Assembly (NCBI RefSeq): GCF_003544915.1
Contig: NZ_CP032097.1
Coordinates: 2,046,001-2,110,000, forward strand
Length of the DNA stretch: 64,000 nt
Source: Arcobacter ellisii
GTDB taxonomy: Bacteria; Campylobacterota; Campylobacteria; Campylobacterales; Arcobacteraceae
Direction of reading: 5' to 3'
The translations under genes and the position numbers were made by a program. The notes under the pieces were generated by a model. That model ran no database searches, was not told the DNA's origin, and saw only the letters and a list, made by a program, of their open reading frames with translations. Positions 33,644-42,843 of the stretch are shown here, one piece after another (position 1 is the first letter of the stretch; each line of letters opens with the position of its first letter).

Positions 33644-35023
33644 ATGAAAATAAAATATAAACTACTTTTCCTATTTTTTGTTGCACAAATAGGATTTATT
33701 ATTATCCCCTTAACAGCAATAAATTTAGGAACAGATTTAACTATAATCTTTACCACTCTTTTTTCTATCTTTTTAGGATTGATTTGTTTTTCGTTTTTTC
33801 GTTCTATTACAGAAGATTTTAAAAACTTTAATAAAGCATTTGAAAATTTCTCAACTTTTATAAACTCAAAAACAAATAAATTTATTCCTTTAGAAATAGA
33901 AGGAAATAGTGGAATTGCTCAACTATCAAAAAAACTAAATGAAATCTCTGTTGAAATTGATAAAAGAATGAAATACGATATGAGAGTTTTGGGAGAAATT
34001 GTAATAACAATGGACAGAGTTGAACAAGGAATATATAGTTCAAGAATTACCTCTGAAACTACAAATCCAATGATTATGACACTAAGAAACACTATAAATA
34101 AAATGTTAGATGAAGTTAGTAAAGATATGAATAATCTTGTAAATATTTTAGAATCTTATTCAAAAGATGATTTTACAAAACAGATTACTATTGATAAAAA
34201 AGTAAAAGGAGAGATGTTAAAAGTTCTAACTAGCATAAATTTTTTAGGAGAAACTCTAAATTTAAACGCCAAAAAAAATCTAGACAATGGTCTAATTTTA
34301 GAAAATAATTCAAAAAATATGATAGAAAGTGTAAATTTCTTTGGACAAAAAGCAAATGAACAAACCTCATCTTTAGAAAAAACAACAAATACCCTCTCTC
34401 AAATAACTGATACAACAAAAAACAATACACAAAATGCACAAAAGATGTATGAATTGGGAAAAGTTGTAAAAGTTGCCGTTACAAATGGTCAAGATTTAGC
34501 CTCTAAAACAGCTAATTCTATGGATGAGATAAATAAAGAAATTACCTTTATAAACGAAGCTATCTCTATTATCGACCAAATAGCATTTCAAACAAATATT
34601 TTATCTTTAAATGCAGCTGTTGAAGCTGCAACGGCTGGAGAAGCTGGACGTGGATTTGCAGTTGTTGCAGCGGAAGTGCGAAATTTAGCAAATAGAAGTG
34701 CCGATGCAGCACGTGAAATTAAAAACATAGTTGAAAATGCCACAACAAAAGCAAATGAAGGGAAAAAAATTAGTGATATGATGATTGAAGGTTATGAAAA
34801 ATTAAATAATGATATTGCCCAAACAATAGAGATTATCCAAGATGTAAGTAGTTCTAGCAACAAACAATTAGAAGGAATTGAAGAGATAAATAGAATGATA
34901 AATGTATTAAATCAATTATCTTTAGAAAATGTTAATCAAGCAAAAAATGTTGCAAAAATTACAACTACAACACAAAAAATGGCTGAAGAACTTGTATCTG
35001 AAGCAAGAAATAAAAAATTCTAA
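33644..35023 (+). CDS. cetA: CetA-like energy-taxis chemoreceptor
   Basis: The start is the ATG at 33644. The 459-aa protein has two closely spaced N-terminal membrane helices ([36 protein letters not shown]) and practically no periplasmic domain. A HAMP-like linker precedes an MCP signalling domain with the canonical hairpin tip ([38 protein letters not shown]). Receptors without a sensor domain that pair with a downstream PAS protein match CetA/CetB of Campylobacter, including length. The PAS gene starts 15 bp after its stop. Energy status would be sensed by the partner and passed to CheA through this protein. Confidence 0.8.
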   Translation: MKIKYKLLFLFFVAQIGFIIIPLTAINLGTDLTIIFTTLFSIFLGLICFSFFRSITEDFKNFNKAFENFSTFINSKTNKFIPLEIEGNSGIAQLSKKLNEISVEIDKRMKYDMRVLGEIVITMDRVEQGIYSSRITSETTNPMIMTLRNTINKMLDEVSKDMNNLVNILESYSKDDFTKQITIDKKVKGEMLKVLTSINFLGETLNLNAKKNLDNGLILENNSKNMIESVNFFGQKANEQTSSLEKTTNTLSQITDTTKNNTQNAQKMYELGKVVKVAVTNGQDLASKTANSMDEINKEITFINEAISIIDQIAFQTNILSLNAAVEAATAGEAGRGFAVVAAEVRNLANRSADAAREIKNIVENATTKANEGKKISDMMIEGYEKLNNDIAQTIEIIQDVSSSSNKQLEGIEEINRMINVLNQLSLENVNQAKNVAKITTTTQKMAEELVSEARNKKF

Positions 35024-35038
35024 TTTAAGGAGTTGATT

Positions 35039-35434
35039 ATGAGTAGCAATGAAACTCAATTAAGTGAATATGCTTTTTTAGTAAGTGAAACTAATGAAAA
35101 AGGTATTATAACTTTTGCAAATAATGATTTTTGTGAAATTGCAGGTTTTACATTGGATGAATTAATAGGAAAACCACATAATATTGTAAGACACGAAGAT
35201 ATGCCAAAAACTGCCTTTAAAGATTTATGGGAAACTGTAAAAAAAGGTGAGATTTGGACTGGTTATGTAAAAAATAGAACAAAAGATGATAACTATTATT
35301 GGGTTTTTGCAACGGTTTATCCTTTTGAGAGTTGTGATGGAGAAAAAGGTTATTTAAGTTGTAGAAAAAAAGCCTCAAAAGAAGAGATTGAAGTTTATGA
35401 AAAACTATATAAAAGTTTAAAAGAAGAGGAATAA
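35039..35434 (+). CDS. cetB: CetB-like PAS redox sensor
   Basis: The ATG at 35039 follows TAAGGAGTTGATT. The 131-aa single PAS domain contains ITFANNDFCEIAGFTLDELIGK, NIVRHEDMPKTAFKDLW and WTGYVKNRTKDDNYYWV, the pattern of Aer/CetB FAD-binding PAS domains (in outline). It is a soluble cytoplasmic protein. Directly downstream of the CetA-like receptor it forms a bipartite Aer-type system that steers towards favourable redox or oxygen conditions. Confidence 0.82.
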   Translation: MSSNETQLSEYAFLVSETNEKGIITFANNDFCEIAGFTLDELIGKPHNIVRHEDMPKTAFKDLWETVKKGEIWTGYVKNRTKDDNYYWVFATVYPFESCDGEKGYLSCRKKASKEEIEVYEKLYKSLKEEE

Positions 35435-35470
35435 ATAATCTATGTAATTTAATTTATTACATAGATTATT
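35434..35470. terminator. Bidirectional terminator between convergent genes
   Basis: A 14-bp perfect stem AATAATCTATGTAA / TTACATAGATTATT sits at the end of the PAS gene and overlaps the last codons of the AEC transporter gene on the other strand. Confidence 0.7.
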
Positions 35471-36324
35471 AGAGGTAGTAAAAATAAAATTGCTATTGTA
35501 CTTGAAGCTGTCATAACTGCAATTTCTTCAAAAGGTCCATTAAATCTTAAAGCAAAAAGATAACTTGTAGTTGCAATTGGCATAGAGTATTGAATCAATA
35601 AAGTATAAATTAAAACTGCTTCAAAATTTCCAAAATAAAAAATAGTATAAACAACTAAAAATCCTAAAATTACACGAACTACTCCCATTCTAACTGCTTT
35701 TATATTCTGCCCTATTTTTATACCAACAAGTGATGAACCAAAAGCTATAAGTAATAAAGGAATTACTATTCCTCCTAACATTTTACACACATCTTCTATT
35801 ATAAAAGGAAGTTCTGTATTCGTTCCTTTAAAAACTAACGCAACAACCAAAGCGTATAAAACTGGTGTTTGTAAAGCTTTTTTTAGATTTAAAGAACTAT
35901 TTGAAAGCCATAATCCAATAGTAAAATGGTAAATATTTATTAAAACTGAAAAGGTAATTGCATAAACAAACGCAGTTTGTCCCAATAATACATAAACAAT
36001 AGGAATTCCTAAACCACCAGTGTTTGGGAAAATAAAACTTTGTAAAAATGGTCTTATTGGTTTATTTTCTAATTTCAAATAAGCTATTGTTAGAATAGTA
36101 CAAATAGCAATAATTATTGTTCCATAAATTAGAATTGTTATTATATTTTCACTAGTTAAATCTTTATTATTTATTGAAGCTATTAAAAGAGCTGGTGTTC
36201 CTAAATTCATAATTAAAGAACTAATCATATCTTTATCAAAAGGTAACTCTTTTTTCTTCCAATAGTAACCAATAATTATTAGTATTACAATTGGCATAAG
36301 TTTATTAAACAAAAGTTCTATCAA
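35449..36324 (-). CDS. AEC-family transporter
   Basis: A 291-aa integral membrane protein with about ten hydrophobic segments. The N-terminal LIIGYYWKKKE loop, SLIMNLGTPALLI and FIFPNTGGLGIPIVYVLLG are typical of the auxin-efflux-carrier (AEC) family, which exports small organic or amino acids in bacteria. The C-terminal half has YSMPIATTSYLFA. A LysR gene is divergent with 79 bp between starts, a common regulator-target pairing. Substrate unknown. Confidence 0.85.
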   Translation of the reverse strand: MIELLFNKLMPIVILIIIGYYWKKKELPFDKDMISSLIMNLGTPALLIASINNKDLTSENIITILIYGTIIIAICTILTIAYLKLENKPIRPFLQSFIFPNTGGLGIPIVYVLLGQTAFVYAITFSVLINIYHFTIGLWLSNSSLNLKKALQTPVLYALVVALVFKGTNTELPFIIEDVCKMLGGIVIPLLLIAFGSSLVGIKIGQNIKAVRMGVVRVILGFLVVYTIFYFGNFEAVLIYTLLIQYSMPIATTSYLFALRFNGPFEEIAVMTASSTIAILFLLPLIIYVIN

Positions 36325-36403
36325 CTAAAATCCTTTATAAATTTTTGGAACTATAAACAATTTATAATATAATGTCAAATAATACAAAATAATATACTAC
36401 ATA

Positions 36404-37234
36404 ATGGATAGTAATATGGAATCAACTCTATTAAAAGTGTTTGTAAGTGTTGCAAATAAAAAATCTATCTCTTTAGCAGCACTTGAACTCAACTTTACTC
36501 AATCAAATGTAACTCTAAGAATAAAACAATTAGAAAAAAATTTAGGATATCTACTTTTTCATAGAGTACCAAGTGGTGTGATTTTGACAAAAGAGGGAGA
36601 AAAACTCTATCCCCTTGCAAGTGAAATTGTAAAAAAAGTTGAAATTGCTGAACTTAAAATGAAAAATTTAACCCATCAAGAAACCCTTAGAATTGGCTCT
36701 GGACAAGCAAATGTAGCTTTGAGATTACTCTCTTTTATAGATAAATTAAATAAAAAATATCCAAATATGCAATTAGAATTTTATGCAAATGCAAACCCAC
36801 AAATTTTAGAAAAACTTCTTGATTATAAACTTGATATTGCTTTTATAACAGGTGAGCCAAACCATAAAGATTTGATAGTTTTAAACAAGTTTTATGATGA
36901 TTTATATATGGTTGAACCAAAAAATTTAGAGTATAACAACACACTTATTGCATATAAACAAGATAGTACCCACTATAAATTTTTAGCTTCTCATGAAAAA
37001 GAAAGAGGAAATTTAGATTTTAAAACAATATTTATAGAAAATTATGAAGTGATGTTAGGTTGTGTAAAAGCAGGAATGGGGAAAGCCTATGTTTCAAAAA
37101 TGATTATAGACAAATACTTTTATACAAATGAATTGAAACTTACAAAATTGCCAAATGAGTTAGAAACCCATTTAGTTTGTAGAAAAGATTATATTCCTAT
37201 GATTGCAACTTATTTGAAGAAAATAAAATTATAA
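36404..37234 (+). CDS. LysR-family transcriptional regulator
   Basis: A 276-aa protein with an N-terminal winged HTH (ISLAALELNFTQSNVTLRIKQLEKNLGYLLFHR in outline, residues 20-52) and a LysR substrate-binding domain. An ATG four codons in (36416), preceded by GGATAGTAAT, is an equally good start. It is divergent from the AEC transporter gene and probably controls it from the shared 79-bp region, which contains AT-rich TATAATATAATG. Confidence 0.88.
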   Translation: MDSNMESTLLKVFVSVANKKSISLAALELNFTQSNVTLRIKQLEKNLGYLLFHRVPSGVILTKEGEKLYPLASEIVKKVEIAELKMKNLTHQETLRIGSGQANVALRLLSFIDKLNKKYPNMQLEFYANANPQILEKLLDYKLDIAFITGEPNHKDLIVLNKFYDDLYMVEPKNLEYNNTLIAYKQDSTHYKFLASHEKERGNLDFKTIFIENYEVMLGCVKAGMGKAYVSKMIIDKYFYTNELKLTKLPNELETHLVCRKDYIPMIATYLKKIKL

Positions 37235-37277
37235 AATTTTCCAAACTTTAAATTAACAATTTTTTTCTAAAATTTCA

Positions 37278-37391
37278 AAAATGGTCATAAAATAATTTAT
37301 CAACTATACAAAATAAATTTTATGTACAAACAGTCTTTTCCTACTAATTTTCTGAATGTAATCTCTAAATTTAATAAGAAGTGACCATTTT
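37278..37391. repeat. 114-bp non-coding segment with 10-bp inverted ends
   Basis: AAAATGGTCA (37278-37287) and TGACCATTTT (37382-37391) are perfect inverted ends around AT-rich sequence with no gene, just past the stop of the ferredoxin gene. It could be a MITE-like remnant or a long hairpin terminator. Confidence 0.35.
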
Positions 37392-37393
37392 GT

Positions 37394-38260
37394 TTAATAC
37401 AAATTTTTATTTATAAAATAGCAGTTATCCAAATTTAAACTATCTAAAATATAAATTATTGTAAAAATCATAATTGTAAAAACAATAATTCCCCAAATAT
37501 ATCCATTTTTTGAAAAACTTTTGAAAATATTTCTATCTTTATATTTTTTCGTTATTAATGAAGATTTATTAAATTTTATCATTACACTATCACAAGCCGT
37601 TTCACAAAGTCCACATTGAACACATCTTATATCAAAACCAGCTTTTATATCAAGTTCATCAATAGGACAAACTTTTACACATTTATCACAATCTATGCAA
37701 CTATTTTTATCAAAAAACTCAAAAGTTTGTTTCTCTTCTTGTGGTAAAACTGCGCTTACAAAAAAATATGGACATAAAATTGAGCAATACCATCCTCTAA
37801 AAACTAAAAAAATACTTGTAAATGCTGTTGTTAATACTCCCACAAAAATAGAGGCTGTGTCAAATTTTGTAAAATTTAAAAACAAATCAACAGCTGAAGT
37901 AAAATATGAAATCGTAGAAAATGACAAAATAAAAGCCAAAGTTAATACACTTACAAAAATCAAAAATGGATTTTTAAATCTCAAAGAGATAAATGAAGCA
38001 ATTGATGATGGACAAAAATATCCACAATAAAACCTTGAAATTGTAAGATTTAATCCCACTATTAAACCAATAAATAAAGTAAGCACAATATAAATCAGTT
38101 GATGTGTTGAAACCTCAAAAGCCATAAATAAAAACTCAAATCTATGAAATTCAAAATTAAACATCAAAAAATGAATATTATTAAAACTCAGCCAAGGAAA
38201 TAAAACATATAAAAAAAGTGTTATAAATAAAGTTGGCGCTAAAATCTGTTTTTTTGCCAT
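37394..38260 (-). CDS. CcoG/NapH-like membrane 4Fe-4S ferredoxin protein
   Basis: A 288-aa protein with five or so membrane helices and cytoplasmic iron-sulfur sites. Membrane-edge motifs FYCGYFCP and GWYCSILCP are the twin CxxxCP signatures of the NapH/NosR/CcoG group. Two ferredoxin clusters are CIDCDKCVKVCP and CVQCGLCETACD (the last with Asp in place of Pro). It is the last gene of a four-gene operon with a thioredoxin-like protein and two CydA-like cytochrome fusions. The partners suggest either electron delivery or metal/haem maturation for that complex. Confidence 0.8.
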   Translation of the reverse strand: MAKKQILAPTLFITLFLYVLFPWLSFNNIHFLMFNFEFHRFEFLFMAFEVSTHQLIYIVLTLFIGLIVGLNLTISRFYCGYFCPSSIASFISLRFKNPFLIFVSVLTLAFILSFSTISYFTSAVDLFLNFTKFDTASIFVGVLTTAFTSIFLVFRGWYCSILCPYFFVSAVLPQEEKQTFEFFDKNSCIDCDKCVKVCPIDELDIKAGFDIRCVQCGLCETACDSVMIKFNKSSLITKKYKDRNIFKSFSKNGYIWGIIVFTIMIFTIIYILDSLNLDNCYFINKNLY

Positions 38261-38715
38261 AAATCTATCCTTTGTTCAGGTGGTAAAGTACCATTTTCAT
38301 ATAAACCATTTTTTAAATTATTGATTAATCTAAAGAGTAAATCTTCATTAAAAGTGCTATATTTTTTTACAACTTTTAACTCTTTATCTAAAACCAAAAT
38401 ATATGGAACACTTTTGCTTACTCCAAACTTTTTTGCATCATTTAAACTAATTGATATTAACTCTAAATTTTTATTTTTAGAAATTGTTGAAGGAATTTCT
38501 TCATCTACAAAAAGTAAAGTGACAAAAACATCACTATTTTTTTCACTCAAAGAAAGCAGATATTCATTCGTTTTTTGACAAGATGAACACCAAGAAGTTA
38601 CAAAAGTAACGATATTTATTCTATTTTTATTCAAATTCTCAATTAAAAAAGGAGCAGCACTTGCCACTCCTTTTAAAACTACTAATAAAAATAAAAGCCT
38701 AAAAACTTTTATCAT
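38239..38715 (-). CDS. Periplasmic thioredoxin-like protein (TlpA/ResA type)
   Basis: A 158-aa secreted protein: signal peptide (FRLLFLLVVLKGVASA), then a thioredoxin fold with WCSSC as active site (near 42-46) and VPYILVLD with the cis-Pro. It overlaps the upstream cytochrome gene by 4 bp and the downstream ferredoxin gene by 22 bp. Its probable job is to keep the CxxCH haem-binding cysteines of the two cytochrome fusions reduced for haem attachment. That is inferred from context. Confidence 0.8.
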   Translation of the reverse strand: MIKVFRLLFLLVVLKGVASAAPFLIENLNKNRINIVTFVTSWCSSCQKTNEYLLSLSEKNSDVFVTLLFVDEEIPSTISKNKNLELISISLNDAKKFGVSKSVPYILVLDKELKVVKKYSTFNEDLLFRLINNLKNGLYENGTLPPEQRIDLWQKNRF

Positions 38716-40037
38716 TTAGTCTCTTTCATTTTTAAAATCCATAAAGCTAATTTTTTAGCTTCAGCTTCACTCACATCTTGTGCTGGCATAGGAACAACAT
38801 CATATTTGTTTTCACTTCCTTCCATCATACTTTTTATTAAAGTAGTTTCATCAGAATTTTTAAGTGCTACTTCTTTATATGATGGACCTACAAGTTTTAC
38901 ATCAATACTATGACAAGATAAACAACCTTTCGATTCAGCTAATACAGCTGGGTCATTTAAGTCAAGTGCTGGTTTATTAGCAAGTTCTTCTTTATATTTT
39001 TTATATTCAGCAAGTGAAGCATTCATAAACTCTTCTGTAGCTTGTGCTTGAAGTGCAAGTGGTTCAGCAAAAGAAACAACTCTCACACCCTCTCTCGTTG
39101 TTGCCATTAAAAAAATTGATAATAATACAAGGGCAACTACTCTAATAGCTGATTGAGGAGTTATAACCTCATCATTAAATTTATTTAATATAAATAAAAC
39201 TGCAATAATTAAAAGTATTGAAGCAATAAATGGTAAATAAATAAATGCTGTATGCATTAAAGCTTCACTAATTCTAGCTGTAAATACAAATGGCAATAAA
39301 GGCATTACAACAATATTTAAAGGAGTTGCAAGTAAAAACCATTTTTTACCTTGGCTAATTGCAATTTTTCCAATTTCAACATCACCTTTTTTTACCCATC
39401 TAGCACCAATAAATATTAAAACAACTCCAGTTGCCATAAATGCAGATAAAAAGAAATTTAAAAGTCTAAATCCAGTAACAGGAGTAAACATAATGTCCCA
39501 AATATTTTGAATAGTTGCAAAAAGTTCTGGTTGCATATATAAATTTGTCATTGACATAAACACAAAAGGAAGTGTAAAAAATGCTAATACAGCAGATATT
39601 CCAATTGTTATATGAAAACCTTTATGGTTTTGTAAAGCATGCCAAGAAAATTTATAAGCATACGAAAGTAAAAAGGCAATAATATTTCCATAAATGATAT
39701 GCAAAATATGTGGACTAACTTTTAAAATTGCTGTATAAAAAAATCCAGTAAAAAGTACAGAAATCACAAGTAAAGGAGCAACTCCCCATAAAGTACCCAT
39801 ATTTTCAGATACTGTTGTAAAGTTTGTCATTCTATATGCAAACTTGTCATAATTTGAATCTTTTTTAAATACTCCAACAATATTATAAATAACAGAAGCA
39901 GTTGAAGCTCCAATTAACATATAAATAAAACAGATATGAACAACAAAAACTATAATTCCCAAAATACTAAAAAACTCTAAAGGAAGCCCTAAAGTTGGTG
40001 TAATTAATGGAATATCAAATGGTAATTTCCAATTCAT
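38712..40037 (-). CDS. CydA-like membrane protein fused to cytochrome c (subunit 2)
   Basis: A 441-aa protein with eight or nine membrane helices and a C-terminal c-type haem domain (GCLSCHSIDVKLVGPSY, haem at CLSCH near 367-371). MPAQDVSEAEAKKLALWIL carries the distal Met. The membrane part opens with a His-containing helix (FVVHICFIYMLIGAS) in a setting similar to cytochrome bd subunit I. I read it as a bd-superfamily relative with a fused cytochrome c, hence possibly an oxidase or reductase subunit using c-type electron donors. It overlaps the upstream gene by 4 bp. The bd link rests on pattern similarity only. Confidence 0.6.
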   Translation of the reverse strand: MNWKLPFDIPLITPTLGLPLEFFSILGIIVFVVHICFIYMLIGASTASVIYNIVGVFKKDSNYDKFAYRMTNFTTVSENMGTLWGVAPLLVISVLFTGFFYTAILKVSPHILHIIYGNIIAFLLSYAYKFSWHALQNHKGFHITIGISAVLAFFTLPFVFMSMTNLYMQPELFATIQNIWDIMFTPVTGFRLLNFFLSAFMATGVVLIFIGARWVKKGDVEIGKIAISQGKKWFLLATPLNIVVMPLLPFVFTARISEALMHTAFIYLPFIASILLIIAVLFILNKFNDEVITPQSAIRVVALVLLSIFLMATTREGVRVVSFAEPLALQAQATEEFMNASLAEYKKYKEELANKPALDLNDPAVLAESKGCLSCHSIDVKLVGPSYKEVALKNSDETTLIKSMMEGSENKYDVVPMPAQDVSEAEAKKLALWILKMKETK

Positions 40038-41434
40038 TTTATAACTCCTTTAGTATTTAAAGATTTAATATAAGCTGCAAGAGCATCTTTTTCAGCTTCA
40101 GTTCCAACAAATGGAGGCATATATGGAGTTCCACCACCTGGAAGATTATTTAATCTATTTCTAATAGCATCATGTGACCAACCAGTTGTTAATCCTTTTA
40201 ATCCATTAATACCATTTTCAGTGTGACAGATACGACACTCTATTTGATAAATTGATTTACCAACTTCTAAAATATTTGATTTATCTTCATTTACTGTTTT
40301 TTTGTTTTCATCTAAGAAAACAGCATGTTTTAAAATTCCCACTTTATTTAAGTATGGAACATCTGTTGTTCTAATTCCATTTGAATACATATAGTTATAA
40401 ATTAAAAAAGGTTTTCGTATAAACTCTCTTACTCTTTCTTCATACCCCCAAAGAACTAAAAATCCAGCAACCATTAAACTAGCTGCTAAATATGGCATTC
40501 TTTTTGGTGAAATATAAGCGATAATTGTTGTGATAATAATACTTCCACCAATACCAATAGCTATAAGATACATTAAATCAAATCTATCTTCAAAAGCTCT
40601 TGTCATAACAGCTGTTGGAATCATAGCAAGAGCTGCTGCTGGAATTTCAATGTAATACCAATATCCAAAAATAGCACTTACAGGAACTGTAATCATCATA
40701 ATTCCTGCTAAAAACTTAACAAGTTTAGCTTTTGCTTCTTTATCCTCTTCATTTTTTGAGAAAGTCCCAATTATCCAAGTCCACATAATAGCAAGAGCCG
40801 CTGCAAATGCAATAGATGTAAAAGTTCTAAATGCAAGTGAAGGCCACCAAGTTGGATTAAATAAAGCATTATTATAGTTTACATTTCCAGGATAAACTTC
40901 AGGGTCAACCCAAGGTTGTCCATCAAAATTTGGAGTAAGCATAAATGCTAAAATTGCAGTGATAATTACCATTGTAAGCCAAGAAGAAATAGCGTAATAA
41001 ACACCAATTCTAACAGTTTTCGCCCTTCCCTCTGGCGTAACCTGATTTTTCTTCCAACTCATAAACAGTAAAAGTAAAAGTACAACTTCAAAGTTAAACA
41101 CTATCCACTCTATAAACCATTTCCAAAAAAATACTCTAATTAATCCACCAATTGCATTTGGACTTAAAATATTTGCATGTATCCACATACCAATACCAGT
41201 TAATGCTCCAACTGAAGTAGAAATAATAAAGAAAACCATAACAACTTTATAAGTTAAGTTATATGCTGCCATATCGTTTTTCTTATTTGCCCACCAAGCC
41301 ATTGCAGCAAGTACAACAGAGCCTCCAACAGCACCTCCATGAGAAACAAAAACGTGAATAATTGCATTTATAGCCATCAACATTCTTTGTCCTATAAAAG
41401 GCATTTGAAATATGGGGTAATCAAACATACCCAA
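40034..41434 (-). CDS. CydA-like membrane protein fused to cytochrome c (subunit 1)
   Basis: A 466-aa protein; first gene of the operon, with a strong GGGAGGATTTGGGT ribosome site. N-terminal helices include IIHVFVSHGGAVGG, with two His as candidate haem ligands. WKWFIEWIVFNFEVVLLLLL follows, where Glu residues sit as in bd-type quinol/oxygen sites. The C-terminus is a cytochrome c domain with CRICH and PYMPPF (Met ligand). No CydB gene is adjacent. With the second fusion protein it probably forms a heterodimeric membrane cytochrome complex. Function (oxygen, nitrogen oxide or other acceptor) is not readable. Confidence 0.6.
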   Translation of the reverse strand: MGMFDYPIFQMPFIGQRMLMAINAIIHVFVSHGGAVGGSVVLAAMAWWANKKNDMAAYNLTYKVVMVFFIISTSVGALTGIGMWIHANILSPNAIGGLIRVFFWKWFIEWIVFNFEVVLLLLLFMSWKKNQVTPEGRAKTVRIGVYYAISSWLTMVIITAILAFMLTPNFDGQPWVDPEVYPGNVNYNNALFNPTWWPSLAFRTFTSIAFAAALAIMWTWIIGTFSKNEEDKEAKAKLVKFLAGIMMITVPVSAIFGYWYYIEIPAAALAMIPTAVMTRAFEDRFDLMYLIAIGIGGSIIITTIIAYISPKRMPYLAASLMVAGFLVLWGYEERVREFIRKPFLIYNYMYSNGIRTTDVPYLNKVGILKHAVFLDENKKTVNEDKSNILEVGKSIYQIECRICHTENGINGLKGLTTGWSHDAIRNRLNNLPGGGTPYMPPFVGTEAEKDALAAYIKSLNTKGVIK

Positions 41435-41518
41435 ATCCTCCCTATATAATTATTTTACTATTTGCGAATGCTATTTTAATGCTACTGTGTTAATTATGCG
41501 TTTGTGTTTTTGTAAGAT

Positions 41519-42208
41519 TTAGATATTGATTTTATAGCCATTTACTCTATTTGAAACAATTACATCATTCCCTAAAATTTGTCTAAGTTTATGTATATGA
41601 AAACGAATTACTCCATTTTTATTATTACTATTTGCAGGATAAACTCCATTTTCTAAATTTTCAGAAGAGACAAAAATTCCTCTAAATTTAAGTAGATAAT
41701 CTAAAATTAATAAAGGTTTTTCTCCTAAGTGAACTTCATTTTTATTAATTAATATTTTTTTCTGAAAGATTTCATATTCAATATCTTTTTTTATATGAAT
41801 AGAATCAGAATAAATTTTAAATTGTCTTCTAATAAGAGCTTTTATTCTTAAAAGTATCTCTTCTTCATCAATATTTTTTATAATACACTCATCACATCCA
41901 GATAAAAAAGAGGGTTTTATTATATTTGGAATTGATGCAATTACCATTTTCATAGTCATATCGTGATACTCATTTAATAACTGAATTAATTGAAATCGTG
42001 GAAGGGATTTTTCATTTATATTTATCAAATACAAATCATATAAATTATTATAAATACACTCCAAAAAATCACTATTGTTACTACAAATATCTACACAAAA
42101 CTCATATTTTTCTAGAATTTCTATAATTTGAGAAATTGAATTATCACTACTTTCTAAAACTAAAACTTTTAAACCATTCAAAATTTTCTCCAAAATTTTT
42201 AATAACAA
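41519..42208 (-). CDS. OmpR-type regulator with degenerate receiver domain
   Basis: A 229-aa protein with receiver and winged-helix output (VIRFHIHKLRQILG recognition region, C-terminal NGYKINI). In the receiver the acidic pocket reads ES and the phospho-acceptor position reads LININEK, with Asn for Asp; only the downstream Lys (CIIKN) is kept. It is therefore unlikely to be phosphorylated normally and may be an atypical regulator. An alternative TTG start downstream has a GGAG site at better spacing. It lies 84 bp upstream of the cytochrome operon on the same strand, so that operon is the obvious candidate target. Confidence 0.78.
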   Translation of the reverse strand: MLLKILEKILNGLKVLVLESSDNSISQIIEILEKYEFCVDICSNNSDFLECIYNNLYDLYLININEKSLPRFQLIQLLNEYHDMTMKMVIASIPNIIKPSFLSGCDECIIKNIDEEEILLRIKALIRRQFKIYSDSIHIKKDIEYEIFQKKILINKNEVHLGEKPLLILDYLLKFRGIFVSSENLENGVYPANSNNKNGVIRFHIHKLRQILGNDVIVSNRVNGYKINI

Positions 42209-42281
42209 ATTCTAGAACAAATCTATTAATTATCTGTTAGTTTAAAGTTGTTAAAATCCAAAAAAATTATTTTGGACAATT

Positions 42282-42836
42282 ATGATAAAACAAGCTCAAA
42301 AAGATAATATTACAAATATCTCAACTCTTATTTTTAATGCAATTTTAAATATTGCAAACACTTTAACAGGAGAAGAAAAAGAGGAAAAAATCCTTGAAAC
42401 TTTAGATTTTTATATAAAAATGGATGTAAATAGATTAAGTTATAAAAATATTTATACCTATGAAATAGAAAATCAAATTGTAGGCTTAATACTTGCCTAT
42501 AATTCAAATGATGTAAAAAAACTCGATAAGCCAATATTAGAACATCTAAAAACAAAAAATATTTATTTAGATTCATTTGAAAAAGAGTGTTTTGAAGATG
42601 AATTTTATATTGATACAGTAAGTGTTAGTCCCAATTTCCAAGGAAGAGGAATAGCAAAAGAGTTATTCTCTTTTGTTGAAAAAAAAGCAAAAGAGAAAGG
42701 TTTTAAAAAAGTTTCACTTTTAGTAGATTTTGAAAATGAAAAGGCTTTAAAACTTTATGAAAAATTAGGATTTAAAAAAAACACTATTCTAAAAGTATCA
42801 AACCACAATTATCATCATATGATAAAAATGGTTTGA
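42282..42836 (+). CDS. GNAT-family N-acetyltransferase
   Basis: A 184-aa protein with the acetyl-CoA-binding core: DTVSVSPNFQGRGIAKELF (motif A, Q/R-x-x-G-x-G/A) and a C-terminal NEKALKLYEKLGFKK (motif B). An N-terminal 80-residue region supplies a variable substrate pocket. Substrate unknown. It starts 74 bp from the divergent regulator gene and ends 8 bp before the end of the convergent permease gene, so it is expressed alone. Confidence 0.88.
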   Translation: MIKQAQKDNITNISTLIFNAILNIANTLTGEEKEEKILETLDFYIKMDVNRLSYKNIYTYEIENQIVGLILAYNSNDVKKLDKPILEHLKTKNIYLDSFEKECFEDEFYIDTVSVSPNFQGRGIAKELFSFVEKKAKEKGFKKVSLLVDFENEKALKLYEKLGFKKNTILKVSNHNYHHMIKMV

Positions 42837-42843
42837 AATTTTA

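Noticed and set aside
37695-38030. Plus-strand frame of 111 codons opposite the ferredoxin gene
   Set aside because: It is antisense to a gene with two clear iron-sulfur motifs and has no own signals.
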